This document shows, piece by piece, positions 1 to 8,745 of a stretch of DNA of 64,000 nt (position 1 is its first letter; the number at the start of each line of letters is the position of its first letter). The position numbers were made by a program, and so were the translations under genes. Source of the stretch: Candidatus Metalachnospira gallinarum (GTDB lineage Bacteria; Bacillota; Clostridia; Lachnospirales; Anaerotignaceae); NCBI GenBank assembly GCA_904378045.1, contig CAJFHC010000008.1:19338-83337 (forward strand), read 5' to 3'. The notes below the pieces were generated by a model. The model searched no databases. It saw nothing but the letters and a program-made list of their open reading frames with translations, and had not been told where the DNA came from.

Positions 1-547
1 TGGCGATGTCACAGCCAAGACGCGCTGCGTGCGTAACATGAAGAGGGTTTCTGATACTTGCGGCGATTATCTCCGTCTCAATACCCTGAACATTGAAAAT
101 GTCAACGATCTCCTCGATAAGTGCCATTCCGTCGTTTCCTACGTCGTCAACTCTTCCGATGAAGGGGCTTACATAGGTAGCTCCGGCTCTTGCGGCAAGA
201 AGCGCCTGAGCGGCGGAGAAGATAAGAGTTACATTTGTTTTTACTCCTTCGGCGCTGAGTATTTTAACAGCCTTGAGTCCCTCAAGTGTCATTGGTATTT
301 TAATTACGATATTTTCATGGATTTTAACGAGCTCCCTTGCCTCTTTAACCATACCTTCGTGGTCAAGGCTTATAACCTCAGCGCTGATAGGTCCGTCGAC
401 AATGGTCGTTATTTCCTTTACTACCTCAACAAAGTCTCTGCCTTCCTTGGCGATGAGAGAGGGGTTAGTCGTAACTCCGCAGATGACTCCAAGCTCGTTG
501 GCCTCTCTGATCTGGTCTACATTGGCAGTATCGATAAATAATTTCAT
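1..547 (-). CDS. fsa: Transaldolase / fructose-6-phosphate aldolase family, 3' end cut by the window
   Basis: The minus strand encodes at least 182 residues starting [16 protein letters not shown], the classic start of the small TIM-barrel transaldolase family (TalC/FSA, about 215 residues). The TTNPSL motif lies near residue 26 and the Schiff-base lysine sits in VIKIP near residue 83. The enzyme would act in the cytosol, either transferring dihydroxyacetone units in the pentose phosphate pathway or cleaving fructose 6-phosphate; sequence alone does not separate these. The ATG at 545-547 follows AGGAGGACATAAC. The C-terminus lies outside the window, so no stop is seen. It is transcribed away from the molybdenum cluster and has its own promoter. 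Confidence 0.9.
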   Translation of the reverse strand, partial: MKLFIDTANVDQIREANELGVICGVTTNPSLIAKEGRDFVEVVKEITTIVDGPISAEVISLDHEGMVKEARELVKIHENIVIKIPMTLEGLKAVKILSAEGVKTNVTLIFSAAQALLAARAGATYVSPFIGRVDDVGNDGMALIEEIVDIFNVQGIETEIIAASIRNPLHVTHAARLGCDIA

Positions 548-603
548 GTTATGTCCTCCTGTAATTTGAACTTTTTAAGGTTATCGTATCTGTATACAAT
601 AAT

Positions 604-632
604 ATTTTAAAACACAGTAAGACATAAATCAA
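604..632 (-). promoter_or_regulatory. Sigma-A-type promoter of the transaldolase gene
   Basis: On the minus strand TTGATT (627-632) and TAAAAT (604-609) are separated by 17 nt, about 60 nt upstream of the start codon. The match is good but unproven. Confidence 0.5.
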
Positions 633-750
633 GAACAGTTAATAAAAAAGCGTGAATATTTGTCCGAAGAAGGCTTGCGTTCCGCGGTCGTGAGCTCCAA
701 TATTACGGCAATTTGTATTTTTATGTTGTATTAAATACCATATAATACTT

Positions 751-790
751 AGTGTGTCAAAAAGCTCAAAGCTGACTTTTTCGACACACT
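751..790. repeat. Hairpin AGTGTGTC-AAAAAG ... CTTTTT-c-GACACACT
   Basis: A 14-bp inverted repeat with one unpaired base. Its arms (GTGTC, AAAAAG) resemble the outer end of the structured repeat at 15330 and, as there, it is followed directly by a second, terminator-like hairpin. It could be a reduced relative of that repeat or simply part of the intergenic terminator region. The rest of 633-750 shows nothing recognisable. Confidence 0.5.
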
Positions 791-792
791 AA

Positions 793-816
793 AGGCACAT
801 CAGTCTGGATGTGCCT
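793..816. terminator. Hairpin downstream of mogA
   Basis: Perfect 9-bp stem AGGCACATC/GATGTGCCT with a 6-nt loop, 22 bp beyond the mogA stop. The T-rich stretch (CATTATTTTG) follows on the plus strand, so it looks more like a plus-strand terminator. On the minus strand, where mogA reads, the following tract is poor. Confidence 0.5.
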
Positions 817-837
817 CATTATTTTGTATTTGATTTG

Positions 838-1326
838 TTATTCTTTAGCGCAGTCCGCCTGACCACCCCTAAGCATTTTCAGCCCGTGTTCTATGGGACC
901 GGCGACGGTCTCAAAATTTTCAACAGCCCCTTTCGGGCTTCCCGGAAGATTTATTATAAGCGACCGTTTCCGGATGCCGGCCGCGGCTCTTGAAAGTATG
1001 GAACGGTCGGTATACTTCATAGACAGCATCCTCATAGCCTCGGGTATGCCCGGCACTATCTTCTCGCAGACCGCCAGCGTTGCCTCGGGTGTTACGTCCC
1101 TCGGGGCAAATCCCGTTCCTCCAGTCGTAACTATGAGCGCTATATCCTTTGAGGCCGCCTTTATGAGCGCCTCGGATATTTTTTCTTTCTCATCCGGAAC
1201 AGTCTCCATGTGTACGACCTCATACCCAAGTTTCTCCAGCATCTCTTTAACGGCGGGACCGCCTTTGTCTTCCCGCTCTCCTCTGTAGCTTCTGTCGCTC
1301 ACCGTTATTACAGCAGCTGTATACAT
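838..1326 (-). CDS. mogA: MogA/MoaB-type molybdopterin adenylyltransferase family protein
   Basis: 162 residues, the usual length of single-domain MogA/MoaB proteins. The family adenylylates molybdopterin before molybdate insertion by MoeA. Visible family marks are VTVSDR-like VITVSDRSYRGE near the start, TTGGTGFAPRDVTPEA around residues 68-83 (the MPT-binding loop) and LPGSPKGA near residue 127. It is the last gene of the leftward molybdenum cluster, 12 bp after modC, with a clear AGGAGGAATGACGG ribosome site before the ATG. MogA and MoaB are hard to tell apart from sequence; with a molybdate importer next door a molybdenum role is likely. Confidence 0.88.
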   Translation of the reverse strand: MYTAAVITVSDRSYRGEREDKGGPAVKEMLEKLGYEVVHMETVPDEKEKISEALIKAASKDIALIVTTGGTGFAPRDVTPEATLAVCEKIVPGIPEAMRMLSMKYTDRSILSRAAAGIRKRSLIINLPGSPKGAVENFETVAGPIEHGLKMLRGGQADCAKE

Positions 1327-1338
1327 CCGTCATTCCTC

Positions 1339-2361
1339 CTATTCAAGCGGCATTATGTCCTCCGCTCTCACGCCCACTGTCACTTTCTCGCCCGCGCAAA
1401 AGCATGCCGCCCTGTCCTTTTTTATTTCCGCCCTCAAAAGCGCGTCTTTTTCGTTAAGGGGCCTTAGCATTATTATAGTCGAAAACGCGTCGTCTATGAC
1501 TCTTTCTATCATACATTCCATTCTATTTTCACGGCAGTCAAAATCAACGGCGCTGTCCCTGAACGCTATATGGCTCCGTCCGTCCAAGTTCCCTGAGATC
1601 CTTAAATTTATATTCAGCTCCGGTACGAATATCTCTCCGTCGTTTTCCGTTCTCTCAAAAGCGAATATATTTTTGCATCCCGAAATCCTTGCCGCGCCCA
1701 CGCTTGACGGAGAATTTATAAAGTCCTCCCTTTCGCTCGTCCCTTGAGTCTTTCCGTTGTCTATCGTGCATATCCTGCCGCAGTTCCTATAGGCTTCTCC
1801 CATATCGTGGGTGACCATCAGATACATACCGCCGAAATTCCTTATAATATCCGAAAGCGTCAGCTCAAGCTGCCATCTCATATATCCGTCTATGGCCGAA
1901 AGCGGCTCGTCAAGCAGAAGTATTTCCGGCTCGGAGGCTATTATTCTGGCGAGGGCGGTTCTCTGCTGCTGTCCTCCGGATATTTCCCAAGGGTATTTGT
2001 CCTTTACGTCCTCAAGATAAAAGTCATTTATAAGGATGTCTGCCTTTTTTCTTTGTCTTCCCGCTCCGGCCTCGATATTTTTTCTCACGGTCATATTGGG
2101 GAAGAGAGCGTAGTTTTGAAAAAGATATCCGACATTTCTCTTTTGCGGCGAAAGATCGATCTTTTTCTCCGAGTTAAAAAGCGTCCGTCCGTTTAATATT
2201 ATATATCCTTCGTCCGGCTTTTCGATTCCCGCTATGCATTTCAGGGTCACGCTTTTACCGCTTCCCGACGCTCCAAGCAGTGCCAAAGGCCTGTCTGTCT
2301 CAAATTCGGCGTCAAGAAAAAAATTCCCAAGACGTTTTTTTATTTTTACTTTCAGCTCCAC
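1339..2361 (-). CDS. modC: Molybdate ABC transporter, ATP-binding protein ModC
   Basis: 340 residues. The N-terminal ATPase has Walker A GASGSGKS (30-37), signature ISGGQQQR (127-134), Walker B LLLDEP (148-153) and the switch histidine in VTHD. The remaining ~110 residues form a molybdate-binding TOBE/MOP-like domain, as in ModC. It energises uptake of molybdate through ModB. Its start overlaps the end of modB by 10 nt. The annotated start is a GTG with the only purine-rich stretch (GAAAGG) immediately in front of it, so the exact start is uncertain, although the residues after it fit the family. Confidence 0.92.
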   Translation of the reverse strand: MELKVKIKKRLGNFFLDAEFETDRPLALLGASGSGKSVTLKCIAGIEKPDEGYIILNGRTLFNSEKKIDLSPQKRNVGYLFQNYALFPNMTVRKNIEAGAGRQRKKADILINDFYLEDVKDKYPWEISGGQQQRTALARIIASEPEILLLDEPLSAIDGYMRWQLELTLSDIIRNFGGMYLMVTHDMGEAYRNCGRICTIDNGKTQGTSEREDFINSPSSVGAARISGCKNIFAFERTENDGEIFVPELNINLRISGNLDGRSHIAFRDSAVDFDCRENRMECMIERVIDDAFSTIIMLRPLNEKDALLRAEIKKDRAACFCAGEKVTVGVRAEDIMPLE

Positions 2362-3032
2362 CTTTCAGCCCTCCTTTTTCCCGAGCGTTTTTCAAAAATG
2401 TTCAGCGCCATAAGCACGGCAAAGGATATGGCTATATTCACGAACACCCACTTATAGGCCAGAGCGTCGCTGCCCTCTCTCCAAAGCTGATAGACGGTTG
2501 TCGATATGGTAGCCGTCCTTCCCGGAGTATATCCGCTGACCATGCTCGTGGCGCCGTATTCTCCCAGCCCTCTGGCGAAAGAAAGTATCGTTCCGGCAAT
2601 GAGCCCTTCCTTGCAGCAGGGAAGCGTTATCCTGAAAAAAATATACCCGTTGGACAGTCCGAGTGTCCTTCCCGCATATATGATATTTTTGTCAAAGGCT
2701 TCAAAGGAGCTTCTGACCGTCCTGTACATCAGCGGAAACGTGACTATGACAACGGCAAATACCGAGGCGTACCATGTCATAGTCATCTTTTCTCCCCATA
2801 TCGAATATACAAGTCTTCCCATTGGGCCGTATACGCCGATGAATTTAAGCAGAAAGAACCCTATGACAGTGGGCGGCAGCACCAGAGGCAGGGTAAAAAG
2901 GCAGTCCAGTATCCCCTTTGCCGCCCTCGGCAGTCCCGTCACCCACCAGGCGAGAAATATGCCCAGCACAAATGTTGCCGCCGCCGATATAAGCGCTATC
3001 CTTATGGAATTGTAAAGGGGAAACCAGTCCAT
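2352..3032 (-). CDS. modB: Molybdate ABC transporter, permease ModB
   Basis: 226 residues with about five membrane segments, typical of the ModB/CysT permease family. The cytoplasmic coupling loop ARGLGEYGA lies near residues 153-161. It forms the membrane channel for molybdate with ModC as motor. It sits 11 bp after modA and overlaps modC, so the three are surely co-transcribed. Confidence 0.93.
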   Translation of the reverse strand: MDWFPLYNSIRIALISAAATFVLGIFLAWWVTGLPRAAKGILDCLFTLPLVLPPTVIGFFLLKFIGVYGPMGRLVYSIWGEKMTMTWYASVFAVVIVTFPLMYRTVRSSFEAFDKNIIYAGRTLGLSNGYIFFRITLPCCKEGLIAGTILSFARGLGEYGATSMVSGYTPGRTATISTTVYQLWREGSDALAYKWVFVNIAISFAVLMALNIFEKRSGKRRAERWS

Positions 3033-3043
3033 ATAAGCACCTC

Positions 3044-3868
3044 TTATGCCGGAATGACAAATCCGGCTTTTTCAAATACTTCCGTACATTCGCCGGTCTT
3101 AAGATAATCTATAAAAGCCTTTGCGGCTTCAGGATTTTTGCTCGTTTTAAGCACGGCCGCGGGATATGTTACATCCTGATGGCTTCCCTCGGGAGCGGCG
3201 GCGGCTATTTCTACTTTATCCGTCGTAGCCGCGTCCGTGCTGTATACTACTCCGCAGTCAACCGCTCCTTCCTCTACCTGGGCAAGTACCTCTCTTACAT
3301 TGGAACCAAATGTTATCTTGCCTTCTGAATTGAGCTGATCCCATATCCCTATATAATTGAATATTTCTTCGGAATACTGTCCAACAGGTACATCAGAATT
3401 GCCCAGAGCGATAAGGCTAACCTTGTCTGTAGCTACATCATCAAAACTTTCCACGCCGGCAGGGTTTCCTACAGGTGTGATCAGAACAACGCTGTTTGAC
3501 ACAAGATCGAATCTTGTTTCTGAATCGACAAAATCAAGACCTTCCGTATTTTCATCTCCTCCGTTTATATCAAGCTGGTTCATCTGCTTCTGAGCCGCGG
3601 AAATAAAAATATCGCAGTCCGCTCCCTCCTGTATCTGGGTCTTAAGCGTGCCGGAGGAATCAAAGTTGTAAACGATATTCACATCCGGTTCAACAGCCTT
3701 ATACATCTCCGCTATCTCATTCATTGTATCCGTCATTGACGCGGCCGCAAAAACGACTATCTCCGTTTTGCCAGCCTGTTCCGTTGTTTCCGCGCTTTCC
3801 TGCGCCGAGCATCCGGCCGCCGTGAAGGCCATAACAGCGGCTATGGCCAAACCGATAAATCTTTTCAT
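3044..3868 (-). CDS. modA: Molybdate-binding lipoprotein ModA
   Basis: 274 residues. An N-terminal signal with lipobox AAGC (Cys at about 20) marks it as a membrane-anchored binding protein. The mature part opens with the ModA signature VVFAAASMTDTMNEIAE and contains the downstream DVPVGQYSEEIF block, which helps bind the oxyanion in this family. It captures molybdate (possibly tungstate) outside the membrane and hands it to ModB. ATG preceded by AGGAGGAACGAAA. Confidence 0.93.
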   Translation of the reverse strand: MKRFIGLAIAAVMAFTAAGCSAQESAETTEQAGKTEIVVFAAASMTDTMNEIAEMYKAVEPDVNIVYNFDSSGTLKTQIQEGADCDIFISAAQKQMNQLDINGGDENTEGLDFVDSETRFDLVSNSVVLITPVGNPAGVESFDDVATDKVSLIALGNSDVPVGQYSEEIFNYIGIWDQLNSEGKITFGSNVREVLAQVEEGAVDCGVVYSTDAATTDKVEIAAAAPEGSHQDVTYPAAVLKTSKNPEAAKAFIDYLKTGECTEVFEKAGFVIPA

Positions 3869-3889
3869 TTTCGTTCCTCCTTATGCTTT

Positions 3890-4912
3890 TTATTTTCCAA
3901 AGGGACAGATTGGATATCTGCACTCTTCACATCCAAGACAAAGCCCTCCGTTTCCCATTTTTACTATATCCCTTTTGCTTACTCTAATGCCTGCCGAAAC
4001 CTTTGGAAGCACTATGTCAAACACTGTGGCTTTGGCATACATTACGCATCCCGGAAGTCCCATGACCGGCGTTCCGTCGTCAAAATATCCAAGAAGGAAC
4101 ATCGCTCCCGGAAGCACCGGCGCTCCGTAGGTTATTATGCCGGCTCCGGCCGCCTTTATCGCTCCCGGCGTGTTGTCGTCCGGGTCAACGCTCATTCCGC
4201 CCGTGCAAAGTATGAGATCGGGCTTTTCCGCCCTTACTTCATCTATGGCTTTTTTTATGTTTTCCGTTCCGTCATCGACTACCTTATGCCATTTTGTCTC
4301 TATGCCGTAGGCTTTAAGTTTCTCGATTATGACCGGGGTAAATGTGTCCTTTATGAGCCCCTTATATACCTCGATTCCCGTTGTAATCACGGCTGCGTTT
4401 TTAAGTTTATATGGCGTCAGCTTTAATATGGGCTGTCCCGCGTATATCCTTTCCGCCTCTTTCAGCTTATCGTCCTTTACGACAAGGGGTATGACCCTCA
4501 TTCCGGCCAGCTTATCCCCGGCCTTGACTGCCGTTGAGCCGTGTCTTGTGGCTATCATTATCTCGTCGATGGAATTTATTTCATCCAGCCTGTCCGCGTC
4601 AACCTCAAAATATCCGTCACATTCGGCGAAGGCCTCTATTTTTCCTTCTTTTATGGTCTGAGACGGCCTTATGTTATCGTTGGCGCAAATATCATAAAGC
4701 CTTTTAGCCGCCTCGTTCTCGTGTAGCATGCCCTCCTCCATTTCCCATACATAAAGATGTTCCTTTCCCATGGAAAGCAGCATTGGTATGTCATCCTCGG
4801 TGACTACATGTCCCTTGGTGAACTGTGCTCCTTTAAACTCGTCCTTTACTATCCTTGTCAGGTCGTGGCACAAAACGTGTCCGACCGCTTTTCTCGTTTC
4901 AATAAGTTTCAT
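3890..4912 (-). CDS. MoeA-like molybdopterin-binding protein with Cys-rich C-terminal tail
   Basis: 340 residues, shorter than classical MoeA (about 400). The region around residues 172-320 is a MoCF_biosynth (MogA/MoeA-like) domain with GIEVYKG, LILCTGGMSVDPDD and LPGCVMYA blocks, so it should bind molybdopterin. The last 16 residues carry four cysteines (CLGCEECRYPICPFG, spacing C-x2-C-x2-C-x4-C), which could hold a metal or an Fe-S cluster. The gene lies between the MOSC gene (4-nt overlap) and modA (21 bp). Likely involved in molybdate insertion or cofactor modification; the exact step is inferred only from context. Confidence 0.82.
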   Translation of the reverse strand: MKLIETRKAVGHVLCHDLTRIVKDEFKGAQFTKGHVVTEDDIPMLLSMGKEHLYVWEMEEGMLHENEAAKRLYDICANDNIRPSQTIKEGKIEAFAECDGYFEVDADRLDEINSIDEIMIATRHGSTAVKAGDKLAGMRVIPLVVKDDKLKEAERIYAGQPILKLTPYKLKNAAVITTGIEVYKGLIKDTFTPVIIEKLKAYGIETKWHKVVDDGTENIKKAIDEVRAEKPDLILCTGGMSVDPDDNTPGAIKAAGAGIITYGAPVLPGAMFLLGYFDDGTPVMGLPGCVMYAKATVFDIVLPKVSAGIRVSKRDIVKMGNGGLCLGCEECRYPICPFGK

Positions 4913-5349
4913 TTTTCAGCCTCCACTATGGAGATCAAGTCTCCCTTTCTGACCGTTCCGCCCTTTTTGACTACGGCGAATATTCCTTCCGTAGGCATTA
5001 CGCATTTTCCGGTTATCCTCTTGACCTCGCAGTCGTTATGACATTCCTTGCCTATTTGCGTTACCGTCAGCACGGCCTCCCCAACCGATATATCCGTTCC
5101 TATGGGCAGGCTTTTCAGGTCTATTCCGACTGTATTTATATTTTCGGCAAAAGCTCCATTCTCAAACTCCACGCCCATTCCGCGCATTTTATCTATGCTC
5201 TCCTCCGCAAGGAGACTCACCTGCCTGTGCCAGTTTCCGGCGTGGGCGTCTCCGACTATGCCGTGTCCAACCTTAAGCACTATACTGTCCGCCTCGTGCT
5301 TTACGGTTCCTCTTTTTTCGCTTATATTTACGGAAACTACTTCCGCCAT
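4909..5349 (-). CDS. MOSC domain protein
   Basis: 146 residues forming a single MOSC domain (the C-terminal domain of Moco sulfurases). Family marks are [21 protein letters not shown] near residues 28-48 and the conserved cysteine in GKECHNDC near 99. Stand-alone MOSC proteins are thought to carry sulfur or handle Moco. It overlaps both moaC (13 nt) and the MoeA-like gene (4 nt), which shows tight translational coupling in the molybdenum operon. Confidence 0.88.
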   Translation of the reverse strand: MAEVVSVNISEKRGTVKHEADSIVLKVGHGIVGDAHAGNWHRQVSLLAEESIDKMRGMGVEFENGAFAENINTVGIDLKSLPIGTDISVGEAVLTVTQIGKECHNDCEVKRITGKCVMPTEGIFAVVKKGGTVRKGDLISIVEAEK

Positions 5350-5810
5350 TTGTAATCACCGCTCTTTCCGCCGCTTTTCTCCAGCAGCTTTATATCTCCT
5401 ATAACCATGTCCTTCTGCACGGCTTTGCACATATCGTATATCGTCAGCGCCGCGGCAGACACCGCCGTCAGCGCTTCCATCTCCACTCCCGTCTCGCCCC
5501 TGCATTTTACCTTTGAATATATTTCTACGCTGTCCTTATTGACCGTGAAATTTATGTCTATTCCGGACGTCATAACAGGGTGGCACATGGGTATGATCTC
5601 CGACGTGCGTTTCGCCGCCATTATCCCTCCTACCTGAGCCACGGAAAGCACGTCTCCCTTTTTTATGCCTCCGCTTTTTATCAGCTCCACTGTTTCCTCC
5701 GACATATATATGATCCCGCAGGCCACGGCCTCCCGGAGGGTAACGTCCTTTTCTGAAACGTCAACCATTCTGGCCCTTCCCTGCTCGTTTATATGGGTAA
5801 AGTCATCCAT
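5337..5810 (-). CDS. moaC: Cyclic pyranopterin monophosphate synthase MoaC
   Basis: MoaC converts the MoaA product into cyclic pyranopterin monophosphate. The protein starts [19 protein letters not shown], the standard MoaC N-terminus, and has the IIPMCHPV motif near residue 72 and the [13 protein letters not shown] block near 105. I chose the ATG at 5810 (157 residues): it has GGAGGT seven bases upstream, whereas the upstream GTG at 5825 would overlap that ribosome site. First gene of the molybdenum cluster. MoaA, MoaD and MoaE are not in this window. Confidence 0.93.
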   Translation of the reverse strand: MDDFTHINEQGRARMVDVSEKDVTLREAVACGIIYMSEETVELIKSGGIKKGDVLSVAQVGGIMAAKRTSEIIPMCHPVMTSGIDINFTVNKDSVEIYSKVKCRGETGVEMEALTAVSAAALTIYDMCKAVQKDMVIGDIKLLEKSGGKSGDYKWRK

Positions 5811-5841
5811 ATCCGCCACCTCCACTGCGTTTTAAATATTT

Positions 5842-5870
5842 TAGCATTATTCTTTTAAAAAAACAACGCT
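5842..5870 (-). promoter_or_regulatory. Possible promoter of the molybdenum operon
   Basis: Minus strand TTGTTT, 17 nt, TAAAAT, ending roughly 30 nt upstream of moaC. No Moco-riboswitch-like fold or molybdate-repressor palindrome is evident in 5811-5981. Confidence 0.4.
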
Positions 5871-5981
5871 TTTTAAACAGCAGCCGCTCAAAGAAATAAA
5901 AAGGTACATTTTATATCAATTCTTTTAGGCAGCCGAAAATAAAAACTGTCGTTCTATCTAAATTAAATTTCGTATTACCGC

Positions 5982-6031
5982 AAAAAAACAGACACGGAAA
6001 GCCTGCCCCAAAGGCATTCTCCCGCGCCTGT
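5982..6031 (-). terminator. Terminator of the pyr operon
   Basis: Minus strand: stem ACAGGCGCGG / CCGTGTCTGT (10 pairs with two G-U) followed by seven T. It lies 16 bp after the pyrI stop and separates pyr from moaC. Confidence 0.8.
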
Positions 6032-6047
6032 CATAGGATTCGTTATT

Positions 6048-6470
6048 TTACTGTTTCTTAGCCTTGCTTTCGCAATAAATGCATCTGTAAACGCCCTTCT
6101 CCCTGTCGGTGAGCTTGAATATATGGGGAAGCTCCTGCTCGACGGATGTTATGCATCTGGGATTCTTGCACTTGATGACGTTTACTACCCTCTCGGGAAG
6201 GCTGAGCTTTTTCTTCTCAACGGTCACGCCGTCACGGATAATGTTGACCGTTATGCCGGGATCAACATATCCAAGCACGTCAAGGTCAAGGTCGATAAGG
6301 CTGTCGATCTTTATTATGTCTTTCTTGCCCAGTTTCTGGCTGACGCCGTTTTTGATTATAGCCACGGAGCAGTCCAGCTTTTCAAGCCCGAGCACCTCAT
6401 AGAGATACATGCCCTTTCCGGCCTTTATATGGTCGATAACGATACCGTTTTTAATAGAATCTATGGTCAT
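6048..6470 (-). CDS. pyrI: Aspartate carbamoyltransferase regulatory chain PyrI
   Basis: 140 residues. The N-terminal half is the nucleotide-binding domain and the C-terminal part is a zinc domain with C-x4-C (CKNPRC) and C-x2-C (CIYC), the ligands that tie PyrI to PyrB. It makes aspartate transcarbamylase an allosteric enzyme responding to CTP/ATP. It follows pyrB by 2 bp and ends the operon. Its presence implies an E. coli-like holoenzyme rather than the unregulated PyrB trimer of Bacillus. Confidence 0.95.
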   Translation of the reverse strand: MTIDSIKNGIVIDHIKAGKGMYLYEVLGLEKLDCSVAIIKNGVSQKLGKKDIIKIDSLIDLDLDVLGYVDPGITVNIIRDGVTVEKKKLSLPERVVNVIKCKNPRCITSVEQELPHIFKLTDREKGVYRCIYCESKAKKQ

Positions 6471-6472
6471 TT

Positions 6473-7390
6473 TTATACCTCCATTCCAAGCATTTTAAGT
6501 ATAAGCGCCATTCTTATATATTTTCCGTTGAGCGCCTGTCTGAAGTAGCTGGCTCTCTCGTCATTGTCCACGGCTACGGATATTTCGTTTACCCTGGGAA
6601 GGGGATGGAGTATCCTCATGGACTTTTTGGCGTTTACGAGCTTTTCAGGAGTAAGTATATAGCTGTCTTTAAGTCTTATATAGTCCTGCTCATTGAAAAA
6701 TCTTTCCCTCTGCACCCTTGTCATATAGAGGATGTCAAGCTCGGGCATTGCCGCCTCAAGATCTGCGTTCTCCTCATAGGGGATTCCCTTCTTCTCGATC
6801 ACGTCTACCTTGATGTAATCGGGGAGCTTAAGTTCTTCGGGAGAGATGAGCACGAATTTGATATTTTCATATCTTGCCATAGCCTCTATGAGCGAATGTA
6901 CAGTCCTGCCGAACTTAAGGTCTCCGCAGAGTCCTATTGTAAGTCCGGAAAGCCTTCCCATCTCCCTGTGGATGGTAAGCAGGTCGGTAAGCGTCTGGGT
7001 AGGATGGTTATGTCCTCCGTCTCCGGCGTTGATGATGGGCACGTCGCTCTTCATGGAAGCAACAAGGGGAGCTCCCTCCTTCGGATGGCGCATAGCGATG
7101 ATGTCGGCGTAGCAGCTTACGACCTTAACCGTATCGGCAACGCTTTCCCCTTTGGACGCCGATGAGCTTGCCGCCTCTGAAAATCCGAGAACGCTTCCGC
7201 CAAGCTCAAGCATAGCCGACTCAAAGGAAAGTCTTGTCCTTGTTGAAGGCTCAAAGAAGAGTGTGGCAAGTTTTTTTCCGTGGCACACGTCCATATATTT
7301 GTCATGGTTTCCGATTATGTCATACGCTCTTTCTATGAGCTCGTCAATTTCCTCGGTTGAAAGGTCAAGGATATCTATAAGATTTCTCAT
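6473..7390 (-). CDS. pyrB: Aspartate carbamoyltransferase catalytic chain PyrB
   Basis: 305 residues, normal length. The carbamoyl-phosphate loop [15 protein letters not shown] (near 46-60) and the [12 protein letters not shown] block (near 127) are intact, as is the aspartate-domain HPLPRVNEI near 262. It condenses carbamoyl phosphate and aspartate, the committed step of UMP synthesis. Its start overlaps the pyrE stop by 4 nt. Confidence 0.97.
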   Translation of the reverse strand: MRNLIDILDLSTEEIDELIERAYDIIGNHDKYMDVCHGKKLATLFFEPSTRTRLSFESAMLELGGSVLGFSEAASSSASKGESVADTVKVVSCYADIIAMRHPKEGAPLVASMKSDVPIINAGDGGHNHPTQTLTDLLTIHREMGRLSGLTIGLCGDLKFGRTVHSLIEAMARYENIKFVLISPEELKLPDYIKVDVIEKKGIPYEENADLEAAMPELDILYMTRVQRERFFNEQDYIRLKDSYILTPEKLVNAKKSMRILHPLPRVNEISVAVDNDERASYFRQALNGKYIRMALILKMLGMEV

Positions 7391-8034
7391 TTTGTACCTC
7401 CAATCCAGCTCTCGTCATCGGGATTGTTCCTGAACGCCATAAGTTTTGCCACCGCGTCTTTGGCGATATATCCTTCTTCGGCCGCCACTTCAACGATAAC
7501 GTCAAAATTTGTAAGGCTGATGTTTTTCACGTTTGCAGCTGCAAGTCTGTCAAGGCCCTTCTTCATGCCGTATGTAAATATGCTGGCGATTCCGAGCACT
7601 TCGGCTCCTGCCTCTCTGAGAGCCTCAACGACCTCGATGGCGCTTCCGCCGGTTGAAATAAGGTCCTCGATAACGACTACCTTCTGGCCTTTTTCAAGTT
7701 TTCCCTCGATCCTGTTGTTCCTGCCGTGATCCTTTGCTCCGGAGCGGACATATCCCATGGGCATATTAAGTATATGGCCTGTAATGGCCGCATGGGCGAT
7801 GCCGGCCGTGCTTGTTCCCATAAGCACCTCGCACTCGGGATATTCGCTCTTTACTACCTCGGCAAGGGCATTCTCAACGTCGTCCCTTACCTTAGGCGCC
7901 GTAAGAGTAAGTCTGTTGTCGCAGTAAATGGGACTTTTAATTCCGCTGGCCCATGTAAAGGGTTCCTCAGGTCTTAAAAATACGGCTCCTATAGAAAGCA
8001 GATCCTTCGCTATAAGTTTCTGAACATTTTCCAT
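7387..8034 (-). CDS. pyrE: Orotate phosphoribosyltransferase PyrE
   Basis: 215 residues. The PRPP-binding motif [18 protein letters not shown] lies near residues 117-134 and the [12 protein letters not shown] substrate block near 30-41. It makes OMP from orotate and PRPP. In the operon between pyrF (12 bp upstream) and pyrB (overlap), with an AGGAGAGATAAAA ribosome site. Confidence 0.96.
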   Translation of the reverse strand: MENVQKLIAKDLLSIGAVFLRPEEPFTWASGIKSPIYCDNRLTLTAPKVRDDVENALAEVVKSEYPECEVLMGTSTAGIAHAAITGHILNMPMGYVRSGAKDHGRNNRIEGKLEKGQKVVVIEDLISTGGSAIEVVEALREAGAEVLGIASIFTYGMKKGLDRLAAANVKNISLTNFDVIVEVAAEEGYIAKDAVAKLMAFRNNPDDESWIGGTK

Positions 8035-8046
8035 TTTTATCTCTCC

Positions 8047-8745
8047 TTATCCTATAAATTCCTCAACGCATCTTTCATAGGCCGTAACCGGGTCATCCGC
8101 CTGGGTTATCGGTCTTCCAACAACGATGTAGTCCGAGCCTATCTCCTTTGCCTTTGCCGGAGTTGTGATCCTTACCTGGTCTCCGGCCTCGCCGTCCGCA
8201 AAACGTATTCCCGGAGTCACTGTCACGAAACCGTTTCCGCATACTCCGTGTACCTTTCCTGCCTCAAGCGGCGAGCAGACTACTCCGTCAAGTCCGGCGT
8301 CGGCTGCGTTTTTGGCGTAGTGCATTACCGTTTCCTCAAGGCTCTTATTTATGTAAAGCTCCTTCTGCATTCTTTCCTCATCGGTGGATGTAAGCTGGGT
8401 AACGGCGATAAGCAGGGGGCGTGTGCCGTCTTCCCTTGTAAGCCCCTTTATGGCGGCCTCCATCATCGCTATCGTACCGGCGGCGTGGACGTTTACCATA
8501 TCAACGTCAAGTCCCGAAAGCACCTTCATAGCTTTCATTACCGTATTGGGTATGTCATGGAGCTTAAGGTCAAGGAATATCTTGTGTCCTCTTTTTTTGA
8601 TCTCCCTTACGATTTCCGGACCCTCAGCGTAAAAAAGCTCCATTCCTATTTTCACAAATGGCTTTTTCCCTGTAAATTTGTCAAGGAAAGCGAATGTTTC
8701 CTCGGCGCTGTTGAAATCGCAGGCTATAATAACGTCTTTTCCCAT
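8047..8745 (-). CDS. pyrF: Orotidine 5'-phosphate decarboxylase PyrF
   Basis: 232 residues, short-type PyrF. The catalytic Lys-x-x-x-Asp element is seen in [13 protein letters not shown] near residue 58, with the C-terminal phosphate-binding GRPITQA near 212. It decarboxylates OMP to UMP. The ATG shares one base with the pyrD stop region, so the two are translationally coupled. Confidence 0.96.
   Translation of the reverse strand: MGKDVIIACDFNSAEETFAFLDKFTGKKPFVKIGMELFYAEGPEIVREIKKRGHKIFLDLKLHDIPNTVMKAMKVLSGLDVDMVNVHAAGTIAMMEAAIKGLTREDGTRPLLIAVTQLTSTDEERMQKELYINKSLEETVMHYAKNAADAGLDGVVCSPLEAGKVHGVCGNGFVTVTPGIRFADGEAGDQVRITTPAKAKEIGSDYIVVGRPITQADDPVTAYERCVEEFIG

Noticed and set aside
2280..3107. 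Open frame of 275 codons on the plus strand
   Set aside because: Antisense to modB/modC; composition is Arg/Ser-rich and non-protein-like.
5811..5981. Moco riboswitch upstream of moaC
   Set aside because: The region is AT-rich without the long paired stems of that riboswitch.
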